From: Platanthera guangdongensis
Taxonomy: Eukaryota; Streptophyta; Magnoliopsida; Asparagales; Orchidaceae
Length of the DNA stretch: 64,000 bases
NCBI GenBank assembly: GCA_039583875.1
Contig: CM077155.1
Coordinates: 7,862,043 to 7,926,042, forward strand
Reading direction: 5' to 3'
The translations under genes were made by a program, and so were the position numbers. Below the pieces are notes generated by a model, which saw nothing but the letters and a program-made list of their open reading frames with translations, had not been told where the DNA came from and searched no databases. Numbering within the stretch: position 1 is the first letter of the stretch; each line of letters starts with the position of its first letter. Shown in pieces: positions 43,960 through 54,883 of the stretch.

Positions 43960-44360
43960 CGAGCCCGATCCGATAAAAGCTAGGGTAGGCCTTGGGCCCA
44001 GGTTGGGCTCTGGGGGCCTATCATGACCCCCATATAAACTAATAAGTCTGGTTTGGCGCTTAGCCTTACCCAAACCTAGGCTAAGTTCGGGCACCAGGTC
44101 ATGCCTAGGCCTTGAGCAGGCATGACCTCGGCTTGGTACCCAAGCCAGGCACTACCTGACCCAAATGAAATCCCGGCTATCCAACTGAAATTCCCGCCTA
44201 TAGGAGGGATTTTTTGTTTTTTTATTAATTAAAAAATTATTTTAAGTTATTTAATTTAAAAATATATTTAAAATGTCTAAATAACCCGGCTCGGTCTAGA
44301 CAGGCTTTGGGGGCCTTGACAGAAAGCCAGGCCTAGGCCCGAACTCGGGTGTGAAAACCC
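43960..44360. repeat. CCTAGGCC/GGGCCT-rich imperfect repeats
   Basis: Many short words such as AGGCCTTGGGCCC, GGGCTCTGGGGGCC and AAGCCAGGC, in both orientations, flank an AT-rich core (44190-44280). They sit in the intron of P4-ATPase copy 2. Probably a degenerate inverted-repeat element; boundaries not found. Confidence 0.4.
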
Positions 44361-46379
44361 CAGGCCTGCCGAGCTTTTTGAAGAGGCCTTGGTCCAGAGG
44401 ATGTGGTCATAATTAAGGTTCTGTTTGACAATCCAGTCTGATGGCACGCCAGAGAGGAGAGAGAAAACGGCCGGCGTGAATGATAAAACGTTGCTCGCCC
44501 GGCCAGCGACAAAACGCTGAGCTCCCACCCTTTCATGCCGGCCATTTTTAAAGGGAGCGCGCGAGTAGCATCCCAAAAGATTCCTGCAGGAAACGGCGCT
44601 ATGAAAATTCACACTTATAAATATATATACCTATAACAGAGACTCCATCTTCTTCGCCGGCGCCATGGCCGCTGCTGTAATCCCGGCCGTCAATGCTAGC
44701 ATAACGGAATTCCATTTTATTCTCCGTCAAAGTTCCGGTTTTGTCGGAGAAGACATACCTGATCTGCCCCAAGTCCTCATTAATGTTGAGAGCCCGGCAC
44801 TGAAACCTCTTCCCCCTCTCCTCATCGAACATGGCGTCGTCCTGTATCATGAAGAAGGCCTGCCCCAACCTTACCAGCTCCATCGAAATGTACAGAGCAA
44901 TGGGAATGAGAACTTGAAACAGAATCACAGCCATGAAGAAAGTGAACACAATCTCCCACCCGATCCCATAGTAGTCGTACTTCCCCATTTCCTTCCATGA
45001 GTAATCCCTCTTCCTGTAATACGGCAGCTCGCCGAGCTCCCCCGCGTGTCGGCCTAGCCAGGCGCCTCCCAGAGTCGTCACCGTGGCGCAGAGCGCGAAC
45101 AGGGCCACCGCCAGGATGACCGTCTCTCCGTTCATGCGCGTCTCCAAGCGGCTCCGCTTGGACGGCGCGCCGGAGCTGTTGAGCATCACTTTGGTCTCCC
45201 TCCCGGTGTATACCGCCGCGCCGACGGCCCACGCGGTGTTCTTCAGCTCGCAGCCGCGGAGCAAGAGGTTGGCGGGGCCGAGCGAGGTGCGGCCGTCGAG
45301 ATTGGCGTAGAAGCCGTAGATGTTGCGGTTCGGCTTCTCGCAGCGGATGACGGAGCCGGTGAGGCTCTCCGGCGGCTTGTGGAGGGTTTCCTGCCTGGCG
45401 TGGCGGGTCTTCAGATTCGACTCGCCGTCGAGATTGATGGTGCGGACGTAGGCGGCGCCGGTGGGGTCGCTGGTGGAGAGGAGCGCGAGGTCGCAGGGGA
45501 TGGACTCGTCGGAGCGGACGCGGATGAGCTCGCCGACTCGGATTTGATTCCACGGCTTGGGTTGGAAAGCAGAGGCTGCGGCGGAGAAGACGAATGCCGG
45601 CGGGAGTTCTCGGATCGGTCGGAGAGGTGGCGGCGATAGTCTTCGTAGGCATCTTTGACGGCGGTGACCGAGAGGACGAAGGCGAGGGGGAGAATTGAGG
45701 CGGCGGGCTGAAGACGCCGAGTTGGGGGATCTGATTGATGCAGACCAGGACGAAGAAGTAAACGTAGGCGACGCGGTGGAATTGCTCGAAGAGGTTTTTA
45801 GGGAGGAAGGTGAGAATTGAGTACTTGGTGGTGTTAATGGCGTTTGTAAGGAGTTTGGGTTTTCTGCAGTTGCCTGCGGCAGGGGAAGCAGGGGAAGGAT
45901 TAACAATGGTGGAAAAGTCATAGGGCTGAGAAGAGCGTGGGGATGATGGGTTGAGGAGAGGCCTTTCGGAGGCCATGAAGAAGGAGATGAGTTGAAATTT
46001 GTTGAAGAGAAAGCTGAAAAGCTATAAAGGTTTTGAATTGGAAGGAGGGAGGGAAGAACAGAGGAAGCTGATGGCTTTGAAAAAGAGGAGTTTCATTCGG
46101 TCTAAGGCGGCGAGGGATAAAGATGGTCAAATCCTGTGCAGCGAAGGTGAATGAGAGGAATCTATGGTGGGTCTATTTGCCGTTGGATTCTCTTTAAGAC
46201 GCGTGGACTATGTGATGGTACGAAATTATTATTATATTATTATTATTTTTATTCTCGTGGGTGAGGTAGTTGACCACGTGGATATTTTCTGGTCCAACTT
46301 CCAAACATCTAGATTAGATGTTTTTAGTTCTAAACTAATAACTGTTCCGCACGGCATAAGTCATTTCTTGCTGGTGTTG

Positions 46380-46748
46380 TGATTGGGCTCCGGGGTGGAT
46401 ACAGAGGGGGCGTGAATCGTCTACACTAGCACGGCCGGATGCCGATCCCGCCTGGATTGACTGGAGTTGCCGCTGCTAGCCCGACCTGATGTCGCCGCCT
46501 CTAAGAGTTGTCTCACGGATTGAATGCACTTCTCCTCTCTTGATCTTCTGATTTTCTCTTAATTTCTTGATTTAATCCGGCTGAAAACTGCTGATATACA
46601 TAGGATCAATATTCAACATCAAATTAGGAAGATGTTCTCCTATTTAGGAGATTGTCATATTTCTCCTCATAAAGATATTCCAAAGGAGGATTCCTCCAAA
46701 ACAGGAATTTTTGAATCTCATGGATCGATGAGGTGTCACAATCCTACA
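46380..46748 (-). repeat. 3' LTR of a Copia element
   Basis: On the minus strand a purine-rich GTGGAGAT precedes TGTAGGATTGTGACACCTC (LTR start at 46748). The far end is placed at CCCAATCA (46380) by the CA rule. A GAGGGGGCGTGAATCG motif near that end resembles the GAGGGGGG-TGAATAG motif in the LTR at 54.9 kb. Confidence 0.6.
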
Positions 46749-46854
46749 ATCTCCACATTGACGCCTCATACAACAAACTCCACCTGCAGCTTGGATCTTC
46801 TCCCTCTGACGAACTACCCCCTCTCCCTGGGGTCACCCTAATCAGCATGCGCGA

Positions 46855-47575
46855 ATGTGAGCCAAGTCAAGGCAGTGCTTGAACTTGACTCCTGTCAGTG
46901 GCTTGGTAAGCATGTTCGCAACATTGTCCTCCGTGGGCACCTCCAGTAACTATATGTCTCCACTACCGACGAACTCCCTCAACTTGTGGTAGCGTACATC
47001 AATGTGTTTTGCCCTAGCGTGATAGACCGGGTCTTTAGCCAGACAGATTGCACTCTGACTGTCACAGTGCAGCTTCACCACTTCTTGAGAGAGCATAAGT
47101 TCTTTGACGAGACCTTTGAGCCAAATGACCTCCTTTGTCTCTTCTACTGCAACAATGTACTCTGCCTCTGTCGTAGATAAAGCCACGATGTCCTGAATAG
47201 TGGCTTTCCAACTGATGGGACCTCCACATAGAAGGATGATATACCCAGAAGTAGATCTACTCCTATCGAGGTCGCCAGTGTAGTCGTAATCAACGTAGCC
47301 ATCTAGAGCACTGACATCCATGCTCCTTTGGAACACTAAGCCGACATCTGGAGTTCCTCTCAAATACCTTAGGATCCACTTGACAGCTTCCCAATACTGT
47401 CGCCCCGGATTCCTCATGTATCTGCTGACAACGCTCACAGCCTGAGCGATATCTGGTCTTGTACAGATCATTGCGTACATCAAGTGTACAACCTCGGGCT
47501 CGCAAGAGGCCCTCAAGTTGCGAACGGCAGAAGCTGGCGAGAGGTACTGGATAGGCGAGTGAGACCACGCGGTCC
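46855..47575 (-). pseudogene. Copia RT/RNase H 3' end
   Basis: Minus-strand frame with MYAMICTRPDIAQAV, WILRYLRGTP, YDYTGDLDRSRSTSGY, ISWKATIQDIVALSTTEAEY, LHCDSQSAICLAKDPVYHAR and KHIDVRYHKLRE, then a terminal NMLTKPL stretch near 46915. Only the last part of pol is present and homology stops at about 47575. It adjoins the LTR at 46380-46748, but no RT active site or integrase remains. Confidence 0.88.
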
Positions 47576-47891
47576 ACTCACAGGAGGCGAGACGAGTGGT
47601 TTTGGCAGAGGGCGAGACGCCCTTCTAGGGCGCGAGTAGGCCCCTAATGGCGAGAGGACCCATGGCGAAGGATGCCTGCGAGACGGCCAGGAGGGTTCAT
47701 CTCGCCGCTGAGTGCTTCCCTACTCGCCATACAGAGAGAGGGTCGTTTTAACAATTCTATACCCTTGGGGGATTTTACTCTTCTACCCCGGGTGGTTTTT
47801 ACCCTTTTGCCCTTGGTGGTCTGCATATAACTCCTCAGAACAGCGGAATTTGGCTGTTGACAGACCCAACAAGGGTTACTTTGGTATTTTC
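47576..47891. other. GGCGAG-rich spacer next to the assembly gap
   Basis: 47530-47725 contains about ten GGCGAG/CTCGCC words in both orientations (GGCGAGAC, GCGAGTAGG, TACTCGCC). The rest is T-rich. No coding evidence. It may belong to the hidden 3' end of Sirevirus-like element X. Confidence 0.4.
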
Positions 47892-48391
47892 NNNNNNNNN
47901 NNNNNNNNNNNNNNNNNNNNNNNNNNNNNNNNNNNNNNNNNNNNNNNNNNNNNNNNNNNNNNNNNNNNNNNNNNNNNNNNNNNNNNNNNNNNNNNNNNNN
48001 NNNNNNNNNNNNNNNNNNNNNNNNNNNNNNNNNNNNNNNNNNNNNNNNNNNNNNNNNNNNNNNNNNNNNNNNNNNNNNNNNNNNNNNNNNNNNNNNNNNN
48101 NNNNNNNNNNNNNNNNNNNNNNNNNNNNNNNNNNNNNNNNNNNNNNNNNNNNNNNNNNNNNNNNNNNNNNNNNNNNNNNNNNNNNNNNNNNNNNNNNNNN
48201 NNNNNNNNNNNNNNNNNNNNNNNNNNNNNNNNNNNNNNNNNNNNNNNNNNNNNNNNNNNNNNNNNNNNNNNNNNNNNNNNNNNNNNNNNNNNNNNNNNNN
48301 NNNNNNNNNNNNNNNNNNNNNNNNNNNNNNNNNNNNNNNNNNNNNNNNNNNNNNNNNNNNNNNNNNNNNNNNNNNNNNNNNNNNNNNNNNN
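47892..48391. other. Assembly gap of exactly 500 N
   Basis: A round-number run of N, most likely a placeholder of unknown true length. It hides the junction between the Copia relic and the 3' end of element X, so X's 3' LTR cannot be seen. Confidence 0.98.
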
Positions 48392-48566
48392 GTCCCATTT
48401 ACCAAACAAGGCACAAAATAGTCTCTTGGAAGCATTTATGTGTATCCCAAAGATACTAACATGCATGGCATCTGTTCTGCAGAAAAAGGCCTAAAATTCT
48501 CCCAAAATTCACAAAACTCTTGTTAATTTTTCTTTTTGATTAGGTCAAAGAAGACCTCTCCCCAGT

Positions 48567-49084
48567 TCAGATTTTCTTGTCCACTATGGATCCCATTAAG
48601 CAGAGCTGATACCTAGAAATAGTATCATGGGCAGAGTGCTTAGCCAATAGGACCTTCCCAACTACATCAGCCAGGAATCTATATTCCACAGACAGATCCT
48701 TCTTCAGCAGCTTGCTAGGGTTAGCCACAGAATGACCCATTCTTGCAAGCAAGTCAGCATATTCTTCTCCAGATAAATCAGCAGAGTCTCCACCAGTACT
48801 TAACTCAAAACTTCTGTCAGAATTGCTGGGGTCAAGGGTACCTGTGTGCCAGAAATTGATCCAACGATTGTGTTTTGATCCTGATTGTGGGCAGTGTAGA
48901 TCCACTCTTTAATTTCATCAGCAACAAGTTTAATCCTGGTGGTCATGATTGTAGCAAGTTTATGCTCTTTGAACAACTCCAAGATGTCCTGGAAATCCTG
49001 ATCTGTCGTGCTGAAGGACTCCATGTCAATGTCAAAGCCGACATCAAATTTCATGGCAGCGAGAACAGCAATAGAAACGACCAT
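48567..49084 (-). pseudogene. Envelope-like/extra ORF of element X (partial)
   Basis: Two overlapping frames (49084-48800 and 48905-48567) form the start of a protein encoded after pol. It has an acidic N-terminus, IKLVADEIKEWIYTAHNQ, then FLADVVGKVLLAKHSAHDT-like sequence. The last segment resembles FLSEVVGKVILCKPGWHD in element Y, so both elements carry the same ORF. Its pattern is reminiscent of the putative plant transposon protein domain found in retroelement-derived ORFs (recalled, not searched). The 3' part is lost in the gap. Its function in Sireviruses is unproven; envelope-like is a positional label. Confidence 0.6.
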
Positions 49085-49217
49085 AGTTACCTACAAAGAA
49101 TCAACAAACAAAACGACCAAGTGCAGAAATGTTTGGAGGAAAGAAAGTGTTTGTAGAGAAATCAAAAGCGCAAAAGGAGAACGACGACGAGAAATGAATT
49201 TTATATTAGGGTTCGAC

Positions 49218-49500
49218 ACATAAATGGAAAAATCGTTGAACTCAGTTCGACGATCGGGGCTTCTAAAGGAATCTGAAGAGTCTGCAATATCGTCGATCTC
49301 CGTTCGACGATATCGGAGAGCGTCGAGCTCTGTTCGACGATCGTTCAGAGAACAAAATCATCGAGCGCCGTTCGACGATCACTGACCAGAAGAGATAGTT
49401 CATACTATCTGAGAAATGCTGAACTCAGATCGACGATTTCGGAAATCGTCGATCTCCGTTCGACGATCTGGGGGAAAATCATCGAGCGCAGTTCAGAGAC
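49218..49500. repeat. Palindrome cluster X1, TCGTCGA...TTCGACGA type
   Basis: About seven units of a ~24-bp imperfect palindrome, for example ATCGTCGATCTCCGTTCGAC then GAT. Spacers between units vary. Lies between RNase H and the extra ORF of element X. Confidence 0.9.
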
Positions 49501-49699
49501 CAGAAAGACACTCTAGACACTAAGAAAAATCAAGATGTTTGCCTAGTCTTGGTCAATTTTTTAAACTTTTAAAAACTGGATATTATTTAAGATTTCCTCC
49601 ATCTAACATTCCTAACTGATTTAAGAAGAAGGTGTGTTTCTTTTCATCCAAGGGCTTGGTGAAAATATCTCCCCTTTGTAAGTCAGTTGGGATATATTG

Positions 49700-52690
49700 C
49701 AGTTCAATTTTAATCTTTTCAACATTATCCCTTAAGAAGTGATGCATAATCTCTATATGTTTTGTCCTACTATGGAGGACTGGATTTTGAGCTATAGAAT
49801 AACACTGGTGTTATCACAAAAGATTTTAGACTTCTCTAAGTTGTAGCCATAGTTTAGGAGTTGGTTTTGAATCCACAAGATTTGTGAACAACAACTGCCT
49901 GCAGCCATATATTCAGCTTCAGCAGTTGAAGTTGACACAGAAGTTTGTTTCTTACAAAACCAAGAGACAAGTATGTCACCAAGGAACTGACAAGTTCTAC
50001 TGGTGCTTTTCCTGTCAATTCTGCATCCAGCATAATCAGCATCAGAAAATCCAGTTAAATCAAATGCTGAATCTTTTGGATACCAGAGACCTAGATTGGA
50101 CAACTCTTAACATATCTGAGAATCCTCTTTACTAGTGTTAGGTGTGACTCTCTAGGGCTTACTTAGAACCTAGCACATATACATGTAGCAAACATTATAT
50201 CTGGTCTACTAGTTGTAAGGTACAGCAAAGAGTCAATCATTGCTCTATATGTTATCTGATCAACAGGTTTCCCATGTTCATCAGCATCCAATACAACATT
50301 AGTAGGCATAGGTGTTTTCATACAAGATGCTTCAGACATGCCAAATTTCTTAACCAATTCATTTGCATACTTGGTTTAAGAAATAAAGATGCCTTCATCA
50401 TGCTGTTTGACTTGTAATCCTAGGAAGAAGGATATCTCACTCATGCTACTCATTTCAAATTTAGAATGCATTAGGTTGGAAAACCTTCTGCGCAATTTTG
50501 AGTTAGTAGAACCAAAAAATAATATCATCTACATAGATCTGTACTAGTAGGGTATGGGACTTATGGGTTCTAATAAAAAGAGTTTGGTCTACTCTACCCC
50601 TTATAAATCCATTTTCCAAAAGGAAGCAGGCTAGTGTCTCATAACATGCTCTAGGAGCTTGCGTGAGACCATATAATGCTTTGTTCAACTTAAAAATATA
50701 ATCAGGATAAGTGGAGAGATAAAACCTGGAGGTTGTCTGACATATACTTCTTCTTTGATGTCTCCATTTAGAAATGCTCTTTTGACATCCATCTGATATA
50801 CCTTGAATCTTTTATGTGCTACATAAGCTAAAAAGATTCTGATGGCTTCCAATCTTGCAACTGGTGCAAAAGTCTGGTCATAGTCTATTCCATCTTCTTG
50901 AGAATATCCTTGAGCAACTAGCCTTGCCTTGTTCCTACAATTACTCCTTGATCATCTAGTTTGTTTCTGAACACCCACTTTGTTCTAACAATGGAGTGAT
51001 TCTTAGGCTTTGGCACTAGTTCCCACACTTTGTTCCTTTCAAATTGATGCAACTCTTCTTGCATTGCAATGATCCAGTGTGGATCTTGCTCTGCATCTTG
51101 AATGGACTGAGGTTCAATTTGAGATAGGAAGCAGGTGTGCAGCAGGTTTTGGTTGACCTGATTTCTGGTTTGCACACCAGCTGAGATGTCTCCAATTATT
51201 TGGGAAATTGTTTGATCTCTTGATGTTACTTTCAGTGTTGATTGTTCACCAACCTGTGTTGTTGTTTCCTCTTGTGGTACAACAACTGGCTCTTCAGGTT
51301 ATTCTTCAATATGTTGAAATACTTTCTTCATCTTCACTGCTTTCATCCTTCTGAGTAACCTGTAACTTGTTCAAGTCTTCAACAAGAGAATGTTCCTGCA
51401 AAGGTTATATGGTAGAAGAGATCTTCTCCTTGAAAGACATGTTAGATTCCTCAAATGATATATGAACAGATTCCTCAATTTTTAAAGATGATTTATTATA
51501 AACCCTATAAGCCTTGCTGATCATGGAGTATCCCAGAAACACTCCTTCATCAGCTTTAGCTTGAAATTTTGCTAAATATTTCTTGTCATTATTATGTATG
51601 TAGCAAATACAACCAAAACTCTAAAATAATCAACTTTAGGTTTCTTCCCTTTGAGTAATTCATAGGGAGTCTTTCCCTTTAGTTTATGTATCAAACTTCT
51701 ATTCAGCACATAGTTGGAGGTGTTCACTGCCTCTGCCCAAAAGGATAGAGAAAGGTGAGCATCTGACAACAATGTAGTGGCAGATTCAATAAGGGTTCTA
51801 TTTTTCCTTTCAGCTACCCCATTTTGTTGAGGAGTTCTAGGAGCTGAGAAAGTATGTCTGATCCCTTCACTCTGACAGAACTCTTGCATAAGAAGAGAAT
51901 CAAACTCTGTCCCATGATCACTTCTGATCAGGGCAATGTGAGTATTGAACTCAATCTGTATACAATTGAGAAACTCTGTCAAACACTTAAAGTTATCAGA
52001 CTTCTTCCTTAGAAAGAACACCCAAGTGAATCTAGAGAAGTCATCTACAACTACTAAAGTATAAGATTTCCCTCCTAGGCTTTGTACTGTGATGGGTCCA
52101 AAAAGATCCATGTGTAACAGATACAATATCCTAGGTGAATCACTCTTATTAAGTGACTTAAAACTATTTTTAGTTTGCTTGCCTAATTGACAAGCCCTGC
52201 AGAGTCCTTCCTTCTTGTAGGGGCCAGAAGGTAGTCCTCTAACAAGGTTGTCCTTGGATAGCCTAGCAATAGTTCTAAGGTTTAGGTGTCCTAGTCTCTT
52301 ATGCCATAAAATATTTGGTCTACAAACAGAATTGAACAGGCAAATATCTACATCTGTTGAAAGAAAATCTACTAGATAGATATTACCTTTCCTTTTACCT
52401 GTCAACACAGTTGTGTTGTCCTCTGACTTGATCTTACATAATGCTTTGCTGAAGGTCACGTGGTAGCCTTCATCACACAGCTGACTGATGCTTATTAAGT
52501 TGTGCTTCAGTCCTTCCACATAAGCTACCTTCTTGAATGTTACTGATCCAATCTGGACTGCACCATATCCTTAAATTTGTCCAAAGTTTGAATCACCAAA
52601 GATAACTTTGGGTCCAAGCTTGGATCTAAAGAATGTGAGGTTGTCCTTGTTTCCTGTCATGTGCTTAGAGCACCACTATCCAAGTACCAT
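49700..52690 (-). pseudogene. Copia pol of element X
   Basis: Minus strand. The protease scrap at about 52690-52660 has YLDSG. Pre-integrase and integrase (52519-51572) have HKRLGHLN and CRACQLGK (zinc finger), HMDLFGP, RSDHGTEF and PQQNGVAERKNR (D, D, E all present). RT is in pieces: 51175-50918 (KVWELVPKPK, TKWVFRNKLD), 50688-50503 (YGLTQAPRAC, then YVDDIIF). The connection is at 50357-50163. RNase H at 50103-49792 has SDADYAGCRIDRKST and AEAEYMAAGSCC. Multiple stops and frameshifts; the integrase block is the longest intact piece. Confidence 0.92.
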
Positions 52691-52803
52691 TGCTGGTTAG
52701 ATGTTGGATAGGTCTTCACCTGCACATAAGATAATTCATTTATTTTTGACCCAGTTTACCTTGGGCCTAGGTTGATAACCTTTAAATTCTGAAATAAAAG
52801 ACA

Positions 52804-53247
52804 TCACAGGTTGACTCTTATAACCTTCAGGATGATATCTCCTTGGAGGTATAATCCATTCAGTATAAGGGTTAAAGATTTGGGATGAAGGACCCTTAGG
52901 ATTGGATTTTGATTTGCCATTGAAAGAATTTCCAGAGCTCTGACCTCTGTTCGACGATCGTGAAGCTGCGTTCGACGATCTTGGGTCAGATCGTTGAGCT
53001 TCATTCGACGGTCGACTATGGCAGAGTTCAGGAACTTGAGATCGTCGACCTGAGTTCGACGATTTGCCTGAGATCGTCGATCTGCGTTCGGCGATCGTCG
53101 ATCTCCGTTCGACGATTTCTGCTGGGACTTAGTTTTCTTGGGCAGATCAGAATTTTTTCTAGCTACCTCTACAACTCCCTTTCCTTTATCAGAAATGAAC
53201 TTGATTGGAGTTGTTAGAACTATGGGTTGGCTGGATGAAGCACCCAA
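52804..53247 (-). CDS. Gag-protease linker of element X with in-frame DRRT repeats
   Basis: An open frame of 147 codons between gag and protease. The palindrome cluster X2 (52935-53130) lies inside it and is translated as a repeated Asp-Arg-Arg word: GDRRS, ADRRS, ANRRTQ, VDRRMK, QDRRTQ, DRRTE. The flanks are Lys/Ser-rich on one side and NPILRVLHPKS on the other. Such a charged repeat has no domain match I know. It is part of a defective polyprotein, so it is not a gene of its own. Confidence 0.55.
   Translation of the reverse strand: MGASSSQPIVLTTPIKFISDKGKGVVEVARKNSDLPKKTKSQQKSSNGDRRSPNADRRSQANRRTQVDDLKFLNSAIVDRRMKLNDLTQDRRTQLHDRRTEVRALEILSMANQNPILRVLHPKSLTLILNGLYLQGDIILKVIRVNL
52935..53130. 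repeat. Palindrome cluster X2, TCGTCGA...TTCGACGA type
   Basis: About six units (GTTCGACGATCGTGAAGC, AGATCGTCGACCTGAGTTCG and similar). Same family as clusters X1 and X3, here within a translated frame. Confidence 0.9.
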
Positions 53248-53630
53248 GCCAGTGTACTATTAAATATGCAGTTCACTATGCTTGTGATGTCCATCAGCTT
53301 GATACTTCTCCCATTAAGGGATTCTTCAAGCTTCTTGGCCTCAGATAGCTCACCTTTCAGTGAAGCTATCTGCTCCCTACAGCACTCCAACTCCTGAGAG
53401 TGTTTGAGGTTTTCTGACTTTAAGGTATTATGTTCAGATAAATGATTTCTGAGAGAGATAATTTCTTTCTCAGATTTTAGCAGGTCTAAACATAATGCTT
53501 TAAACTCAGATTTAAAGTCATCTAAATTAAAATCAAAAGAACTAATTACCTGATCTTCTTCAGGTTGAGTCTCTGAATCTGACTATGACTCTTCTTCATC
53601 TGAATTATGTTGAGAGGACATTGATTGCTA

Positions 53631-54767
53631 TCATGCAGAACTTCTTCTTTTCTGCATCATCTTCATCATCACTAGAGCTGGATGAGGCTTCTGACTCCTC
53701 TTCAGTCTCACTCCAGGATTCAGCAACAAACTCCTTTCTTGTGTGTTTGTTTTTGCTTGAAGAGGGTTTGCCATTGCCATTTCTCTTGGAGTCTTTCTCC
53801 TTTCTTCTTTCTTTCTTGTCCCTTCTGTCCTTGTTTTGTTTTCTGGACAGTCAGGAACAATGTGCCCTGGTTTCCTGCAACCAAAGCAAACAATTTCCTT
53901 ATTATTAATTGACTTATCATACCTTGGCTTATCATGCTCCTTGTATGATCTCATTCTGAAGTCCTTTCTGGCCATCTTGTAAAATCTTTTGTCCAACAGA
54001 CTGAGCAGTTCGTCATTGCCTGTGACTTTGTCTTCAGGCTGATCTTCTGTTGCCTTGAAAGCTATTGTCTTCTCTTTTCTTATGGCTGGTGAGGCAGCCT
54101 TCTGTTCTTCTTCTCTATTCTTAATGAGTAGCTCATAAGATTTGAGCTTACCCAATAAAGCTTCTGTTGTGATCTCATTCAAACTTCTGGCATCCTTGAT
54201 TGGCCAGATTCTTTAATCCCAAGTGCTAGGGAAGCACATTAGAATTTTGTCATTGAGTTCAGTTAGTGAGATCTCTTTATCCAAGGTCCTGAGTTCACTG
54301 ACTATTAGACCGAGCCTGTTGTACATATCTCCAACTGACTCAGCTTCTCCCTTCTTGAAATTCTCATATTGAGATATGAGGTGGGATATCATGTCCTTTC
54401 TCTCATCAGCTGAGTCTGAGACTATTTCAGAGAGTTTATCCCAGATTTCCTTTGCTGAATTGCATTCAACCACCTTTTGAAAGATGTCATCAGACATTGT
54501 CTGGGCTAAGATGTTCATAGCCTTGGCATCAGCTACCTTCCATTTCTTGATATCAGCATTTGTTCCTGATGGAGGTGGAACAACATTTGTACTTGAGTTC
54601 TCTGGAGGTCTTGGACAAACTGTCAAAACAGAGTTAAAAATATCCTCGTCAATAGAATTCATGTATAATCTGATCCTTGCTTTCCAAAGTGCAAACTTGG
54701 ATAGATTGCACACTGGAGGTCTGGTGCTAGCATAATCTTTGTTTTGGGCCATGATTTGTGAAAACAA
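53631..54767 (-). pseudogene. Copia gag of element X
   Basis: Starts at 54767 or, more likely, at the internal MAQNKDYASTRPP Met (54750). It contains FALWKARIRLYMNSID, AKEIWDKLSEI, MISHLISQYENFKKGE and MYNRLGLIVSELR, the plant Copia capsid pattern. A TAA at about 54213 interrupts before SLNEITTEALLGKLKSYE. A knuckle CFGCRKPGHIVPDC (CX2CX4HX4C) lies near 53900. An acidic, Ser-rich tail follows to about 53640. Confidence 0.9.
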
Positions 54768-54870
54768 AACCTAATAATAAACTCAAAAGAAAACAAATCT
54801 AACTAGAAATCTTTGGGTTCAGGTGTTAGCCTGTGCAACCACCAAGGTGTGGTATGTTTAACCAACCTCC

Positions 54871-54882
54871 CTCTGATACCAA
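54871..54882 (-). other. Primer-binding site of element X
   Basis: On the minus strand TTGGTATCAGAG follows the LTR end (...GCACTTTCA, then A) and matches initiator Met-tRNA. Confidence 0.9.
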
Positions 54883-54883
54883 T

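Larger units (their letters stand above)
41835..45976 (-). pseudogene. P4-type ATPase (ALA1-like) copy 2, truncated and frameshifted
   Basis: Two exons on the minus strand: 44631-45976 (donor G|GTATAT) and 41835-42147 (acceptor TTATGCAG; donor G|GTACTC), separated by a 2.5-kb intron full of repeats. The start MASERPLL equals copy 1, but exon 1 is about 176 bp shorter, mainly lacking the Ser/Arg-rich N-terminus and the [11 protein letters not shown] block. Present: [53 protein letters not shown]. Two single-base losses shift the frame, at about 45700-45708 and 45600-45610. The exon's phase (1346 bases) fits two net deletions. The exons for the rest of the nucleotide domain and all later membrane helices are absent downstream. 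Exon 1 is much more GC-rich than in copy 1. Confidence 0.9.

Noticed and set aside
47644..48494. Open frames crossing the N run
   Set aside because: They are open only because N codons are not stops; no information.
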